From: an uncultured Porphyromonadaceae bacterium
GTDB taxonomy: Bacteria; Bacteroidota; Bacteroidia; Bacteroidales; Muribaculaceae
Direction of reading: 5' to 3'
DNA: 27,752 bases
NCBI GenBank assembly: GCA_900541555.1
Contig: UQKE01000031.1
Coordinates: 1-27,752 of the forward strand
Made by a program: the position numbers and the translations under genes. The notes under the pieces are model-generated. The model saw only the letters and a program-made list of their open reading frames with translations, did no database searches and was not told the DNA's origin. Positions within the stretch are counted from its first letter, which is position 1. Each line of letters begins with the position of its first letter. Shown here one piece after another: positions 6,963-14,959 of this stretch.

Positions 6963-8402
6963 TCACAAGACGGGACTCATCAGCCTGACGCAAGATTCTT
7001 TTAGCTTTTGCACGAAGGGGCGTTTGCGCCATGAGGAGATGGTGACGCAAGTGGATTGGCGGATGTCATCGAAGAAAATTTCTTTCATCCGGCTGTTTAT
7101 TTCTTTGCTGTAAATAAAGGCGTTGCATTCGAAATTGTATTCCATGCTGCGGAAATCGAAATTGGTCGAGCCGGTTGTGGAAAATTCGTCGTCGATGACG
7201 ATGGATTTGGCGTGGAGCATGCCGGCCTCGTAAAAGTAGACTTTGATTCCGGCGCGCAGGCAGTCGGCAATGTAGGAGCCCGACGCGAGTTTGAGCATGG
7301 CGGAGTCGGGACGGCGGGGAATGAGGATGCGCACATCGATTTTTGCCAACGCTGCGCTTTGAAGCGCGCGCAACAGCGCTTCGGTGGGCAGGAAATAGGG
7401 GGTTTCGATGTAGATGCATTTTTTTGCGTTGGCGATGGCTTTGTTGAACATGAGCGCAATGTTGTGCCATTGCCCGATGGGTCCGCTTGAAAGGATTTGC
7501 ACGCCTGCTCCGGTGTTTTTCCCGTTTTGGAAGATTGCGATGTCTTCTCCGTCGTCGAAGTGGGGCAGGTCCATGAAAGCCCAATCGGTGTGGAAAGAAT
7601 GCAGCAATCCGAGCACCGATGCGCCTTTGATCCGGATATGGGTGTCGCGCCATACGCCTCCGTTTATCCCGTCGATGTAGCGATCGGCTATGTTCATGCC
7701 GCCGATGTAGCCTATTTGGTTGTCGATTACCGTGATTTTCCTATGGTTGCGCCAATTGACGCGCGTGGCAAACTCCGGAAATGTCACTTTGAAGAAGGGA
7801 TATGCTTCGATTCCGGCATCCTGCATTTTGCGGAAAAATTGCTTGCTCGCGCCGAAACTTCCCACGTGGTCGTAGATCACCCTGACTTTCACGCCTTCCG
7901 ATGCTTTCCGGATGAGGATGTCGCGAATTTCAGTGCCGATGCGGTCGTCGTTGAATATGTAGAATTGGATGTCGATGCATTTGGAGGCATTTGAAAGGTC
8001 GGCTTTGTAGGCGTCGAAAAAATCTTTTCCGTTGGTGAAAATGTCGATGTCGTTGTCGGGAAAATAGACGGCTCTTGCCAGCGTGTGGCCCAAGCGGATT
8101 TGCTGGCGGCTTTCGGGTGTCAATGGCAGTTTGGCTATGTCGACTTGCCTGATGGCGCGGTTATGGGCAAACCGTTTTTTCAGCCTTTTGGATATGAGCG
8201 CTTTGTTTTTAATGCTTCTGCCGAAAAAGAGATAGAACACCAAGCCGACAACCGGCAGGAAAAAAAGCACCGTGATCCACGCCAGCGAACGGACAGGGTT
8301 CCTGTTTTCTTTCAGGATGACGTAGATAATGGAGAGGATTGTGGCGGCATAAATGGCGCAACAAATCAGAAAGAACCAATGTGAATAGATGAATTCCGGC
8401 AT
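6963..8402 (-). CDS. cls: Cardiolipin synthase, two-HKD phospholipase D family
   Basis: This 479-residue membrane enzyme joins phosphatidylglycerol with another phospholipid to make cardiolipin at the inner membrane. Two N-terminal membrane segments (about 8-30 and 38-60) are followed by two PLD domains. Each has its HxKx4D motif: NHRKITVID with H220, and LHAKSIVID with H397, each followed by the usual GxxN or GSxN (GGMN, GSTN). Length and topology match bacterial ClsA-type enzymes. It sits 124 bases from mdh in the same direction and is divergent from the small exported gene at 8647. No terminator is obvious in the gap before mdh. A near-match to the -7 element (CATCTTTG on the minus strand) lies about 45 bases upstream. 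Confidence 0.92.
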   Translation of the reverse strand: MPEFIYSHWFFLICCAIYAATILSIIYVILKENRNPVRSLAWITVLFFLPVVGLVFYLFFGRSIKNKALISKRLKKRFAHNRAIRQVDIAKLPLTPESRQQIRLGHTLARAVYFPDNDIDIFTNGKDFFDAYKADLSNASKCIDIQFYIFNDDRIGTEIRDILIRKASEGVKVRVIYDHVGSFGASKQFFRKMQDAGIEAYPFFKVTFPEFATRVNWRNHRKITVIDNQIGYIGGMNIADRYIDGINGGVWRDTHIRIKGASVLGLLHSFHTDWAFMDLPHFDDGEDIAIFQNGKNTGAGVQILSSGPIGQWHNIALMFNKAIANAKKCIYIETPYFLPTEALLRALQSAALAKIDVRILIPRRPDSAMLKLASGSYIADCLRAGIKVYFYEAGMLHAKSIVIDDEFSTTGSTNFDFRSMEYNFECNAFIYSKEINSRMKEIFFDDIRQSTCVTISSWRKRPFVQKLKESCVRLMSPVL

Positions 8403-8526
8403 AGGTTGGCATTAAGTCAGTGCTAAGTTACAGCTTTTTATTCGAAGCAAAGATGAATTTGTCGGGAATTTGCCAAAAGAAAAGCAAAATTTAACGAAAA
8501 TATCGCCGTGCCAAAGATTTTCTTTG

Positions 8527-8534
8527 TATCTTTG
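8527..8534 (+). promoter_or_regulatory. Promoter -7 element (TATCTTTG) for the small sorting-domain gene
   Basis: This is an exact TAnnTTTG match in the 244-base divergent gap between cls and the gene at 8647. It implies a leader of roughly 105 bases. No convincing -33 TTTG is present at the expected spacing. Confidence 0.5.
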
Positions 8535-8634
8535 TGTGTGGGATAAATTGCATCTCAGCATGCGCGTTTGCTTGTTGGCGCTCGATTTTCAGAGAGGTTG
8601 CCGGTTTAGAGGGAAGCGGATGCGGGTTGCATTT

Positions 8635-8640
8635 GGAGGA
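8635..8640 (+). promoter_or_regulatory. Shine-Dalgarno site GGAGGA deciding the start at 8647
   Basis: GGAGGA lies 6 bases before the ATG. This is ideal spacing and uncommon in Bacteroidota, and it supports the 100-residue reading over longer upstream starts. Confidence 0.5.
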
Positions 8641-8646
8641 ATAGGC

Positions 8647-8949
8647 ATGAAGCAAATTTTGTTGTTCATATTTTTATTGCTGTCGTCGGCTGTCACGACG
8701 CAGGGCGCGGAAGCTCCGGAAAAGAAAGAGCCGGTGCGCTATGTCGTTTCGGAGGCAGGAGGCGGAAAGGGCTGCCTTTCCGTTGAGAACAACAGTGGCA
8801 AAGATTGCAAATTCAGGGTTTATTCGATTACAGGCCAGCTTGTCGCTGTGGTGGAAACTACGGGGAAGGATAGCGCCTCTGTTGTTCTTCAAAAGGGCTT
8901 CTACGTGGTGAGCAGCGAATTTGGAAACAGAAAAATCGTAGTCAGGTGA
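8647..8949 (+). CDS. Small exported protein consisting almost only of a sorting-type C-terminal domain
   Basis: The ATG at 8647 is chosen because MKQILLFIFLLLSSAVTTQGA is a signal peptide and GGAGGA lies 6 bases upstream. Longer frames back to 8470 would cross the promoter. The 100-residue product is a signal peptide, a ~20-residue linker (PEKKEPVRYVVS), and a ~60-residue domain with the hallmarks of a T9SS A-type sorting domain: FRVYSITGQLVAVVET, LQKGFYVVSSE and the ending RKIVVR. The M6 homologue ends in the same way. There is no cargo domain, so it is either a free-standing domain, a remnant of a larger secreted protein, or a small periplasmic beta-sandwich. It lies 30 bases before zapA on the same strand. 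Confidence 0.68.
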   Translation: MKQILLFIFLLLSSAVTTQGAEAPEKKEPVRYVVSEAGGGKGCLSVENNSGKDCKFRVYSITGQLVAVVETTGKDSASVVLQKGFYVVSSEFGNRKIVVR

Positions 8950-8979
8950 CATCGCGAAAATATTAATTGGGGAAATACG

Positions 8980-9282
8980 ATGTACGACAAGGAAAAGCAG
9001 AATGTCACGCTGAATATTGCCGGTGAACAAGTGAAGACCGTCATCAACCGTTCGGAAGAAGAAGAATTGCGCAAAATTGAAAAACAAGTGACCGGATTGT
9101 GGAAGCAATGGAAGCAGATGAATCCGTCGAAGACAGATTCGCAAGTGCTTGCCATGGTGGCTTTCCAATATGCCAAATTGTATTACGACGAACTTTTGGC
9201 GGGCGAAAAAAGAGAAGCAGCTTTGCAGAGTTTTATAAAAACTTATGAAGAACGGCTCAATAAAATTGTCATAGACGTTTGA
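8980..9282 (+). CDS. zapA: Cell division protein ZapA
   Basis: This 100-residue cytoplasmic protein belongs to the ZapA family, which binds FtsZ, bundles its filaments and stabilises the division ring. The N-terminal beta region (VTLNIAGEQVKTVINRSEEEELRK) is followed by a long helix with Ser-Asp-Gln-Val-Leu-Ala (SQVLAMVAFQYAKLYYDELL), typical of Bacteroidota ZapA. Length is normal. It is followed after 74 bases by a coiled-coil protein and then by rny, the neighbourhood usual for zapA in this phylum. Confidence 0.85.
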   Translation: MYDKEKQNVTLNIAGEQVKTVINRSEEEELRKIEKQVTGLWKQWKQMNPSKTDSQVLAMVAFQYAKLYYDELLAGEKREAALQSFIKTYEERLNKIVIDV

Positions 9283-9330
9283 AAAAGTAAGATATTTGCC
9301 GTTTTGCTTTCCGGATTCGGAAAAAAAGCC

Positions 9331-9338
9331 TACTTTTG
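9331..9338 (+). promoter_or_regulatory. Promoter -7 element (TACTTTTG) before the coiled-coil gene
   Basis: This is an exact TAnnTTTG match 18 bases before the ATG at 9357. TTTG at 9303-9306 could be the -33 element, although the 24-base gap is a little long. Confidence 0.5.
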
Positions 9339-9356
9339 TGGAAATTTGGGTTCGGA

Positions 9357-9650
9357 ATGGCTGAAAGTTTGTCGGAAATTTTTGAACGATTGCTAAGCAA
9401 ACAGCAAATTCTTGTGGAGCGTTACCGCGCCCTTGAAGAAAAGTTGAATGCAGCCGACGAAGCAAATCAAAAATTGGCGGAGGAAAATCGCAAGCAAAAG
9501 GTTTTGATAGAAAAGCTTGAAACTGCCAATCAATATTTGCGCATTGCCCGTCGGATAGCTCCGGATCAAGAAGCAATAGGCAAAAGCCGTGAACTGATAG
9601 CCCGATTGGTGCGGGACGTCGATAAGTGTATCGAGCAACTTAATGAATAG
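9357..9650 (+). CDS. Short coiled-coil protein, candidate ZapA/FtsZ-ring partner
   Basis: The ATG at 9357 gives 97 residues; a TTG seven codons upstream overlaps the promoter. Nearly the whole protein is a predicted coiled coil with heptads of Leu, Glu and Lys (residues ~5-65). It ends in a conserved-looking helix, SRELIARLVRDVDKCIEQLNE. Bacteroidota carry a protein of this size and ending (xxKLVREVDKCI) next to zapA and rny, usually left as hypothetical or called ZapB-like. A division-ring scaffold role follows from that context and is not shown by the sequence. As I remember related genomes, this gene precedes zapA, whereas here it follows it. Confidence 0.72.
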   Translation: MAESLSEIFERLLSKQQILVERYRALEEKLNAADEANQKLAEENRKQKVLIEKLETANQYLRIARRIAPDQEAIGKSRELIARLVRDVDKCIEQLNE

Positions 9651-9692
9651 GCATAGAAATATTTACGATATAGAAATGACATATTTAAGCAA

Positions 9693-9818
9693 TTGTCCGT
9701 TTGGATATTAGCCGGACGAGCAAGTTGCCAAAGTTCGCGAAATATACCGACAGATCGGAAAACGAAGAGATAACCGCGCCGATGAGGTGTGCAGATGCAC
9801 ACGTTGTTGGCGTTTTTT
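9693..9818 (+). ncRNA. Structured leader or candidate small RNA upstream of rny
   Basis: Three hairpins lie in the 192-base gap before rny. TTGTCCG/CGGACGA (9693-9699 with 9713-9719, one G-U pair) is the first, CCGA/TCGG (9747-9758) the second, and the terminator at 9777-9818 the third. A structured transcript ending in a terminator between zapA-type genes and rny could be a leader that attenuates rny or a free small RNA. 6S RNA is linked to zapA in some bacteria, but I could not build its closing stem and large central bubble here, so I do not name it. Confidence 0.35.
9777..9818 (+). terminator. Intrinsic terminator immediately upstream of rny
   Basis: CGCCGA (9777-9782) pairs with TTGGCG (9807-9812), and an inner perfect stem GTGTGC/GCACAC (9787-9792 with 9797-9802) has an AGAT loop. 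Six T residues follow (9813-9818). It ends 24 bases before the rny ATG on the same strand, so it either ends an upstream RNA or attenuates rny. Confidence 0.75.
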
Positions 9819-9842
9819 ATATATAAACAAAAATACAAACAG

Positions 9843-11390
9843 ATGACAATAGAAATCGTATATGTAGCAGGAATAGCAATCGCAGCCATAGCCACAGGCG
9901 TGGCGGCGACGTTGCTTGTGGTGAAACGCATGGCTCGTTCGAGCGCGAAAAATATCGTGGAAGAAGCGCGCGTGGAAGCCGACATTTTGAAGAAAAACAA
10001 GCTCCTTGAAATCAAAGAGGAAGAAATCAAAATGAAAGCCGAAGTCGAAAAACAGGCAAATGCGCGGATGTCGAAATTGCAATCGGCTGAGGCCAAAGCG
10101 AAACAACGGGAAATGCAGCTGAACCAGCAACAATCGGAACTGCAACGCAAGCGCAACGAGACCGACAATCTTCGCGCCACGCTTGATTCGCAGCTTGCCG
10201 CCATGGAACTGCGCCAAGCCGAAGTGGAAAAGATGCACAAGAGCGCACAAGAAGCGTTGGAGCATATTTCGGGCTTGTCGGTGGAAGAAGCCAAAGAGAA
10301 ATTGGTCGAGTCGTTGAAAGACGAGGCGAAAACAGCAGCGGCATCTTATATCAACGATATCATGGACGATGCGAAAATGACAGCAACCAAAGAGGCGAAA
10401 CGCATCGTCATCCAATCGATTCAGCGAGTGGCAACGGAGACGGCGATCGAAAATGCCGTGACGGTGTTTCACATCGACAGCGACGAAATCAAAGGTCGCA
10501 TAATCGGACGTGAAGGCCGCAATATCAGGGCTTTGGAGGCTGCCACAGGCATAGAAATCATTGTGGACGACACGCCGGAAGCCATCGTGCTTTCCGGATT
10601 CGACCCCGTGCGCAGGGAAATCGCGCGGCTTGCTTTGCACCAATTGGTGGCCGACGGCCGCATTCATCCGGCACGCATTGAGGAAGTAGTGGCAAAGGTG
10701 CGCAAGCAGGTGGAAGAAGAAATTATTGAAACCGGAAAACGGACAACCATCGACCTTGGCATTCACGGATTGCATCCGGAATTGATTCGTTTGGTGGGAA
10801 AAATGAAATATCGTTCGAGCTATGGGCAGAACTTGTTGCAACATTCCCGCGAGACGGCGAATCTGTGTGCGGTAATGGCATCGGAACTTGGGTTGAACCC
10901 TAAAAAAGCGCGTCGCGCCGGCTTGTTGCACGACATAGGCAAAGTGCCCGACGACGAACCGGAATTGCCGCATGCTATCATCGGAATGAAATTGGCGGAG
11001 AAATACAAAGAAAAACCGGATATCTGCAATGCCATCGGCGCTCACCACGACGAAGTGGAACAAGCAAGTTTGCTCGCGCCGATTGTTCAAGTTTGCGATG
11101 CAATTTCCGGAGCGCGTCCGGGAGCGCGTCGGGAAGTCGTAGAAGCATACATCAAGCGGTTGAACGACCTCGAACAACTTGCATTGTCCTATCCGGGTGT
11201 CATCAAAACTTATGCCATCCAAGCAGGCCGCGAACTTCGCGTGATAGTCGGGGCAGACAAGATTACGGATGTAGAGACGGAAAAATTGTCGGCCGAATTG
11301 GCACAACGCATCCAAGACGAATTGACATATCCGGGGCAAGTGAAGATTACCGTAATCAGAGAGACACGTTCGGTTAGTTTCGCAAAATAA
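9843..11390 (+). CDS. rny: Ribonuclease Y
   Basis: This 515-residue membrane-anchored endoribonuclease initiates mRNA decay. The ATG at 9843 is preferred to a GTG at 9789 inside the terminator hairpin, because it starts directly at the N-terminal membrane segment (about 4-27). A long charged coiled coil follows (about 30-170). The KH RNA-binding domain is at about 205-270 with [15 protein letters not shown]. The HD phosphohydrolase domain is at about 331-425 with LLHDIGK (H363, D364), HAIIGM and AHHDEVEQ. All catalytic motifs are intact and length is typical. It is followed after 12 bases by the RicT-like gene; in Bacillus RicT belongs to the Y-complex that works with RNase Y, so the pairing makes functional sense. 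Confidence 0.95.
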   Translation: MTIEIVYVAGIAIAAIATGVAATLLVVKRMARSSAKNIVEEARVEADILKKNKLLEIKEEEIKMKAEVEKQANARMSKLQSAEAKAKQREMQLNQQQSELQRKRNETDNLRATLDSQLAAMELRQAEVEKMHKSAQEALEHISGLSVEEAKEKLVESLKDEAKTAAASYINDIMDDAKMTATKEAKRIVIQSIQRVATETAIENAVTVFHIDSDEIKGRIIGREGRNIRALEAATGIEIIVDDTPEAIVLSGFDPVRREIARLALHQLVADGRIHPARIEEVVAKVRKQVEEEIIETGKRTTIDLGIHGLHPELIRLVGKMKYRSSYGQNLLQHSRETANLCAVMASELGLNPKKARRAGLLHDIGKVPDDEPELPHAIIGMKLAEKYKEKPDICNAIGAHHDEVEQASLLAPIVQVCDAISGARPGARREVVEAYIKRLNDLEQLALSYPGVIKTYAIQAGRELRVIVGADKITDVETEKLSAELAQRIQDELTYPGQVKITVIRETRSVSFAK

Positions 11391-11402
11391 TAGGATTAGC
11401 CT

Positions 11403-12662
11403 ATGGATTCTTTGAATAAAGAAGCGGAGGCATCCGTCGAATTGAAATTTACTGAGCCGCGAGGCAAGTTGAATTGTTTTGATTGGCTGGGCAATGTGCC
11501 GGGCAAGAAAAACACGTTCGACATGGTCGAGGTGCAGTTTAAGAATACGCGGAAAGGCTACTACAAGAATGTTTCGAATTTGAATCTGAAAATCGGCGAT
11601 ATCGTCGCTGTTGAAGCAAGTCCGGGGCATGATGTGGGGCGCGTGTCGTTGACGGGAAAATTGGTTGCTTTGCAGATGAAAAAGGCCAATTTGCGTCCCG
11701 ATGCGGAAATACGCCGCATATTCCGGAAAGCAAAAGCTGCCGATATGGAGAAATTCGAGGCGGCGAAAGCAAAAGAATACGACACGATGATTCGCTCGCG
11801 CCAAATCGCGAAAGATTTGAAATTGGACATGAAAATCGGCGACGTGGAATATCAGGGCGATGGAAACAAAGCCATATTCTATTATATCGCCGACGAACGA
11901 GTCGATTTCCGGCAATTGATAAAAGTGCTTGCCGATGTGTTTCACGTGAGGATAGAGATGAAGCAAATCGGTGCGCGCCAAGAAGCGGGGCGCATCGGCG
12001 GAATCGGGCCGTGCGGCCGTCCGCTGTGCTGTGCCAGTTGGATGACTAATTTTGTGTCGGTGGCGACGAGCGCGGCGCGATATCAAGACATTTCCCTCAA
12101 TCCTCAAAAATTGGCAGGGCAGTGTGCAAAGTTGAAATGCTGCCTGAATTATGAGGTTGATACATACGTGGAATGTGTGAAGCAGATGCCTTCGAAAGAA
12201 ATTCGATTGGAGACCAAGCAACATACTTATTATCTTTTTAAGACCGACGTGTTCAATAAAATGCTGACATATTCGACAGAAAAGAACGCGCCGGCAGATT
12301 TGGTCACGATTCCGGCAGAACGCGCTTTTGCCGTTATCGCGTTAAACAAACGCGGCGTGAAGCCCGACAATCTGTCGGAAGGCGGAGACTCGGAAAAAAC
12401 GTCGAGTGAATTTGTCGATATCGTCGGGCAAGATAGCGTGACACGTTTCGACAAAGCGAAAAAGAAAAAACGTAAAAAGTCCAATGGGGGGCGTGGAAAT
12501 CGTCCGTCCGGCAACAACGCTTCCGCCAATCAGAAGCAGGAGGGCGACAATGCCGAACGTCAATCTGAAAGGCGACCGCCCCGTCGGAATCAAGGAAGGA
12601 GAAATGGTGGGCAAGCGCGCAAAAACGACAAACCTGCGGTTTCTGAGAAAAGCGGCGAATAG
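11403..12662 (+). CDS. ricT: PSP1-domain protein, RicT (YaaT) family
   Basis: This 419-residue protein contains the PSP1 C-terminal domain. FHVRIEMKQIGARQEA is followed by the Cys cluster GPCGRPLCC (C204, C209, C210) and CAKLKCC (C241, C246, C247). In Bacillus RicT these cysteines bind iron-sulfur clusters in the RicA-RicF-RicT complex that modulates RNase Y. It is longer than RicT (~275 residues): residues ~355-419 form a disordered Lys/Arg/Asn/Gly-rich tail (KKKKRKKSNGGRGNR, then RRPPRRNQGRRNGG) that could bind RNA or rRNA. It is 12 bases after rny, and its tail-coding DNA overlaps the gldH start. The role in RNase Y control in Bacteroidota is inferred from the family and position. Confidence 0.85.
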   Translation: MDSLNKEAEASVELKFTEPRGKLNCFDWLGNVPGKKNTFDMVEVQFKNTRKGYYKNVSNLNLKIGDIVAVEASPGHDVGRVSLTGKLVALQMKKANLRPDAEIRRIFRKAKAADMEKFEAAKAKEYDTMIRSRQIAKDLKLDMKIGDVEYQGDGNKAIFYYIADERVDFRQLIKVLADVFHVRIEMKQIGARQEAGRIGGIGPCGRPLCCASWMTNFVSVATSAARYQDISLNPQKLAGQCAKLKCCLNYEVDTYVECVKQMPSKEIRLETKQHTYYLFKTDVFNKMLTYSTEKNAPADLVTIPAERAFAVIALNKRGVKPDNLSEGGDSEKTSSEFVDIVGQDSVTRFDKAKKKKRKKSNGGRGNRPSGNNASANQKQEGDNAERQSERRPPRRNQGRRNGGQARKNDKPAVSEKSGE

Positions 12663-13119
12663 CTTAATAGCCTTTTCTTTTTTATGGGCGGGAGTTGCTT
12701 GCTCGGATGGCGGCGTTTTCGACAGCGAATTTCGTCCGATAGACGAGTCGGGCTGGTCGAAGTCGGAGTCGTTGACGTTTGAATTGCCCGATACGGTTCC
12801 ATGTGGCAACAAAAAAACGTACGATGTGGAATTGCATGTGCGCCACGATGGCAGATTCCCGTATCGCGATTTGTGGCTGTTTGTTGATTTTGTCGGCAGT
12901 GGCGTCGTACTGGAACGCGACACGGTGGATGTCGAACTTGCCGACCAGTATGGAAATTGGTTTGGTTCGGGGTTCGGCGGCATGATGCAAAAGAGCATGA
13001 TTTTGAAAAGTTCTGTTGAGGCAGGGCAGTATGAGAAAGTAATTTTGTGGCATTGCATGCCGGTTTCGTCTGTGCAAGGTTTGACAGACGTGGGATTGAG
13101 TTTTGCAACGAATGAATAA
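12604..13119 (+). CDS. gldH: Gliding motility-type lipoprotein GldH
   Basis: The ATG at 12604 gives 171 residues with a lipoprotein signal ending in lipobox GVAC, then SDGGVFDSE. AAGGAG lies just before this ATG. It overlaps ricT by 59 bases in another frame; longer starts (12484, 12550) would add a non-signal prefix. GldH is required for gliding and type IX secretion in flavobacteria and is kept in many non-gliding Bacteroidales, where its job is unclear. Family signs are WSKSESLTFELPDT, the central HVRHDGRFPYRDLWLFVDF and the C-terminal PVSSVQGLTDVGLSF. With two sorting-type C-termini nearby, it raises the question of whether the organism has a working T9SS. Confidence 0.88.
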   Translation: MVGKRAKTTNLRFLRKAANSLIAFSFLWAGVACSDGGVFDSEFRPIDESGWSKSESLTFELPDTVPCGNKKTYDVELHVRHDGRFPYRDLWLFVDFVGSGVVLERDTVDVELADQYGNWFGSGFGGMMQKSMILKSSVEAGQYEKVILWHCMPVSSVQGLTDVGLSFATNE

Positions 13120-13134
13120 ATTTAAGATATCGAG

Positions 13135-13782
13135 ATGATAGATTGGAGCCGGACTGACGCGATAGTTTTCGATATGGACGGGACGCTGTGGGATGCGGTG
13201 GATTCGTATTGCGAGATATGGAACAGGTGTTTTGCCATGTTCGATACGGATTTGCGCATTCATCGGCCCGAATTGCTTGCTTGCATGGGAATGCCGTTGG
13301 ATGAAATTTATCGGCGCTTGACGGCGGGCAGAATCGTTCCCGACGCCTCTGCTTTCCTCCCTGCCGTCGAGCGGGAAGAAGCGCAAATGATGTCGAAATT
13401 GGGAGGCCGTCCGTATCCCGGGATGCAGGAAGGCATTCGCCGGCTTTCGGAATCCTATCCTGTGTTTCTATTGAGCAATTGCGGCGTTTCCGGATTGGCA
13501 GATATGATGCGGTTCACGGGGATAACGCCCTATGTGCGCGAGGCAATCACTTTCGGCGCCACGCAGCGTCGCAAAAGCGAGAACCTTCGTTGGCTGAAAA
13601 AGAAATATGGATTCATGCAGCCGGTGTATGTGGGCGATACGGAAGGCGATTGCCAAGAGACGCACCTTGCCGGCTTGCCATTTGTCTATGCTTCATACGG
13701 CTTCGGAACTTGTAGCGATGCCGATTTGGCGGTCGATACATTTCAAGAAATAGTAGATTACTTTTTAAATCTGAAAAGGTGA
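13135..13782 (+). CDS. HAD-superfamily hydrolase (phosphoglycolate phosphatase-like)
   Basis: This 215-residue cytoplasmic phosphatase has all HAD motifs. Motif I is VFDMDGTLWD (nucleophile D13, acid D15), motif II is LLSNCG, a Lys lies in QRRKSENL, and motif IV is GDTEGDCQ. A helical C1 cap of about 60 residues between motifs I and II is typical of the Gph/beta-phosphoglucomutase branch. The substrate cannot be read from sequence. It starts 15 bases after gldH, and its stop (TGA) shares a base with the next ATG (TGATG), so the two are translationally coupled. Confidence 0.85.
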   Translation: MIDWSRTDAIVFDMDGTLWDAVDSYCEIWNRCFAMFDTDLRIHRPELLACMGMPLDEIYRRLTAGRIVPDASAFLPAVEREEAQMMSKLGGRPYPGMQEGIRRLSESYPVFLLSNCGVSGLADMMRFTGITPYVREAITFGATQRRKSENLRWLKKKYGFMQPVYVGDTEGDCQETHLAGLPFVYASYGFGTCSDADLAVDTFQEIVDYFLNLKR

Positions 13783-14954
13783 TGAAAGAACGTGCAGATA
13801 TTGAATTCGCGAATCGTCAGGATAAAGTGCGCGCATTGATGCGGCAAGAGAATTTGGATGCCGTGCTTGTGTGCACGAATGCCAATGTCTATTATTTGGC
13901 AGGACGCGTATTTTATGGTTTTGTCTATATCGCCGCCGGCGGCCAAACGCTGTACTTTGTGCAGCGGCCTGTCACGGCAGAGGGCGACAATGTGGTGCAT
14001 ATACGCAAGCCGGAGCAAATTGCCGATGAGTTGAAAGCGCGAGGCGTGGACCTCCCGAAGCGAATAGGCTTTGAACTTGAAGGCATATCGTATCTCGAAG
14101 CCATGAGATATGCAAAGGCTTTCGGCGACGCGGAGATGGCAAATTGCTCTGCGATATTGTCGCAAGCGCGAGCCGTGAAGACGGATTTTGAAATAGAGCG
14201 ATTGCGAGAGTCGGGGATGCGCCATTGCGGTTCATACCGTCGCATACAAGGCTTGTATCATGAAGGCATGACCGATGTCGAACTGCAAATCGAGATCGAA
14301 CGGGTGCTGCGCTTGGACGGTTGCCTTGGCATATTTCGCATTGCAGGGCGCTCAATGGAATTGTTTATGGGCAATTTGCTTGCAGGCGACAATGCCGATG
14401 TGCCAAGCCCGTACGATTTTGCCATGGGCGGGGAAGGCCTTGACAGCTCCCTTCCGGTAGGATGCAGCGGCTCGATTATCCATACCGGAAACACAGTCAT
14501 GATCGACATGAATGGAAATTTTACAGGCTACATGACCGACATGACCCGCACATTTTATGTCGGCCGGTTGGATGCTCATGCAGAAAAGGCGCATCAATTG
14601 TCGATCGACATTCATAAGGCATTGCGCACGTTCATGCGTCCGGGCGTGGCAGCAAAGGATGTCTACGAAAAAGCGGCAGAGATGGTAAGCAAGGCCGGCG
14701 AAGACGCATTTTTCATGGGCCATCGCCAACATGCCGGATTCGTAGGGCATGGCGTGGGAATCGAAGTGAACGAATGGCCGGTGTTGGCTCCAAAAAGCCG
14801 GCATGTCTTGGAAGCGGGAAATGTCGTGGCGATCGAGCCGAAATTTGTCATTCCGGGCATCGGTGCCGTGGGTGTGGAAAACACCTATGTCGTGACTGGC
14901 AACGGGTTGGAATGCTTGACTCCTTTCCCTGAAGAAATAACGGAATTGTTGTAA
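13782..14954 (+). CDS. M24-family metallopeptidase (Xaa-Pro aminopeptidase-like)
   Basis: The ATG at 13782 (390 residues) overlaps the HAD stop by one base; a GTG one codon earlier is less likely. An N-terminal creatinase-type domain (1-130) precedes the pita-bread catalytic domain. The dinuclear metal ligands are complete: D242 (MIDMNG), D253 (TDMTRTF), H323 (GHGVGIEVNE), E352 (IEPKF) and E366 (GVENTY). This supports an active aminopeptidase P/proline dipeptidase type that removes residues before proline. Exact substrate preference is not readable. No signal peptide, so it is cytoplasmic. It is followed after 5 bases by the CCA-adding enzyme. Confidence 0.88.
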   Translation: MKERADIEFANRQDKVRALMRQENLDAVLVCTNANVYYLAGRVFYGFVYIAAGGQTLYFVQRPVTAEGDNVVHIRKPEQIADELKARGVDLPKRIGFELEGISYLEAMRYAKAFGDAEMANCSAILSQARAVKTDFEIERLRESGMRHCGSYRRIQGLYHEGMTDVELQIEIERVLRLDGCLGIFRIAGRSMELFMGNLLAGDNADVPSPYDFAMGGEGLDSSLPVGCSGSIIHTGNTVMIDMNGNFTGYMTDMTRTFYVGRLDAHAEKAHQLSIDIHKALRTFMRPGVAAKDVYEKAAEMVSKAGEDAFFMGHRQHAGFVGHGVGIEVNEWPVLAPKSRHVLEAGNVVAIEPKFVIPGIGAVGVENTYVVTGNGLECLTPFPEEITELL

Positions 14955-14959
14955 GCGAA

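Noticed and set aside
8470..8646. N-terminal extension of the small sorting-domain protein
   Set aside because: It would cross the TATCTTTG promoter element, lacks signal-peptide character and ignores the well-placed GGAGGA before 8647.
9693..9818. Firm call of 6S RNA
   Set aside because: I could not form the closing stem and large central bubble that define 6S; only local hairpins are evident, so it is left as a hypothesis.
9708..12224. An 838-codon open frame on the minus strand opposite rny and ricT
   Set aside because: It is Phe/His/Cys/Arg-rich with no recognisable domain and lies wholly antisense to two genes with intact catalytic and Cys motifs, so it is a codon-bias shadow.
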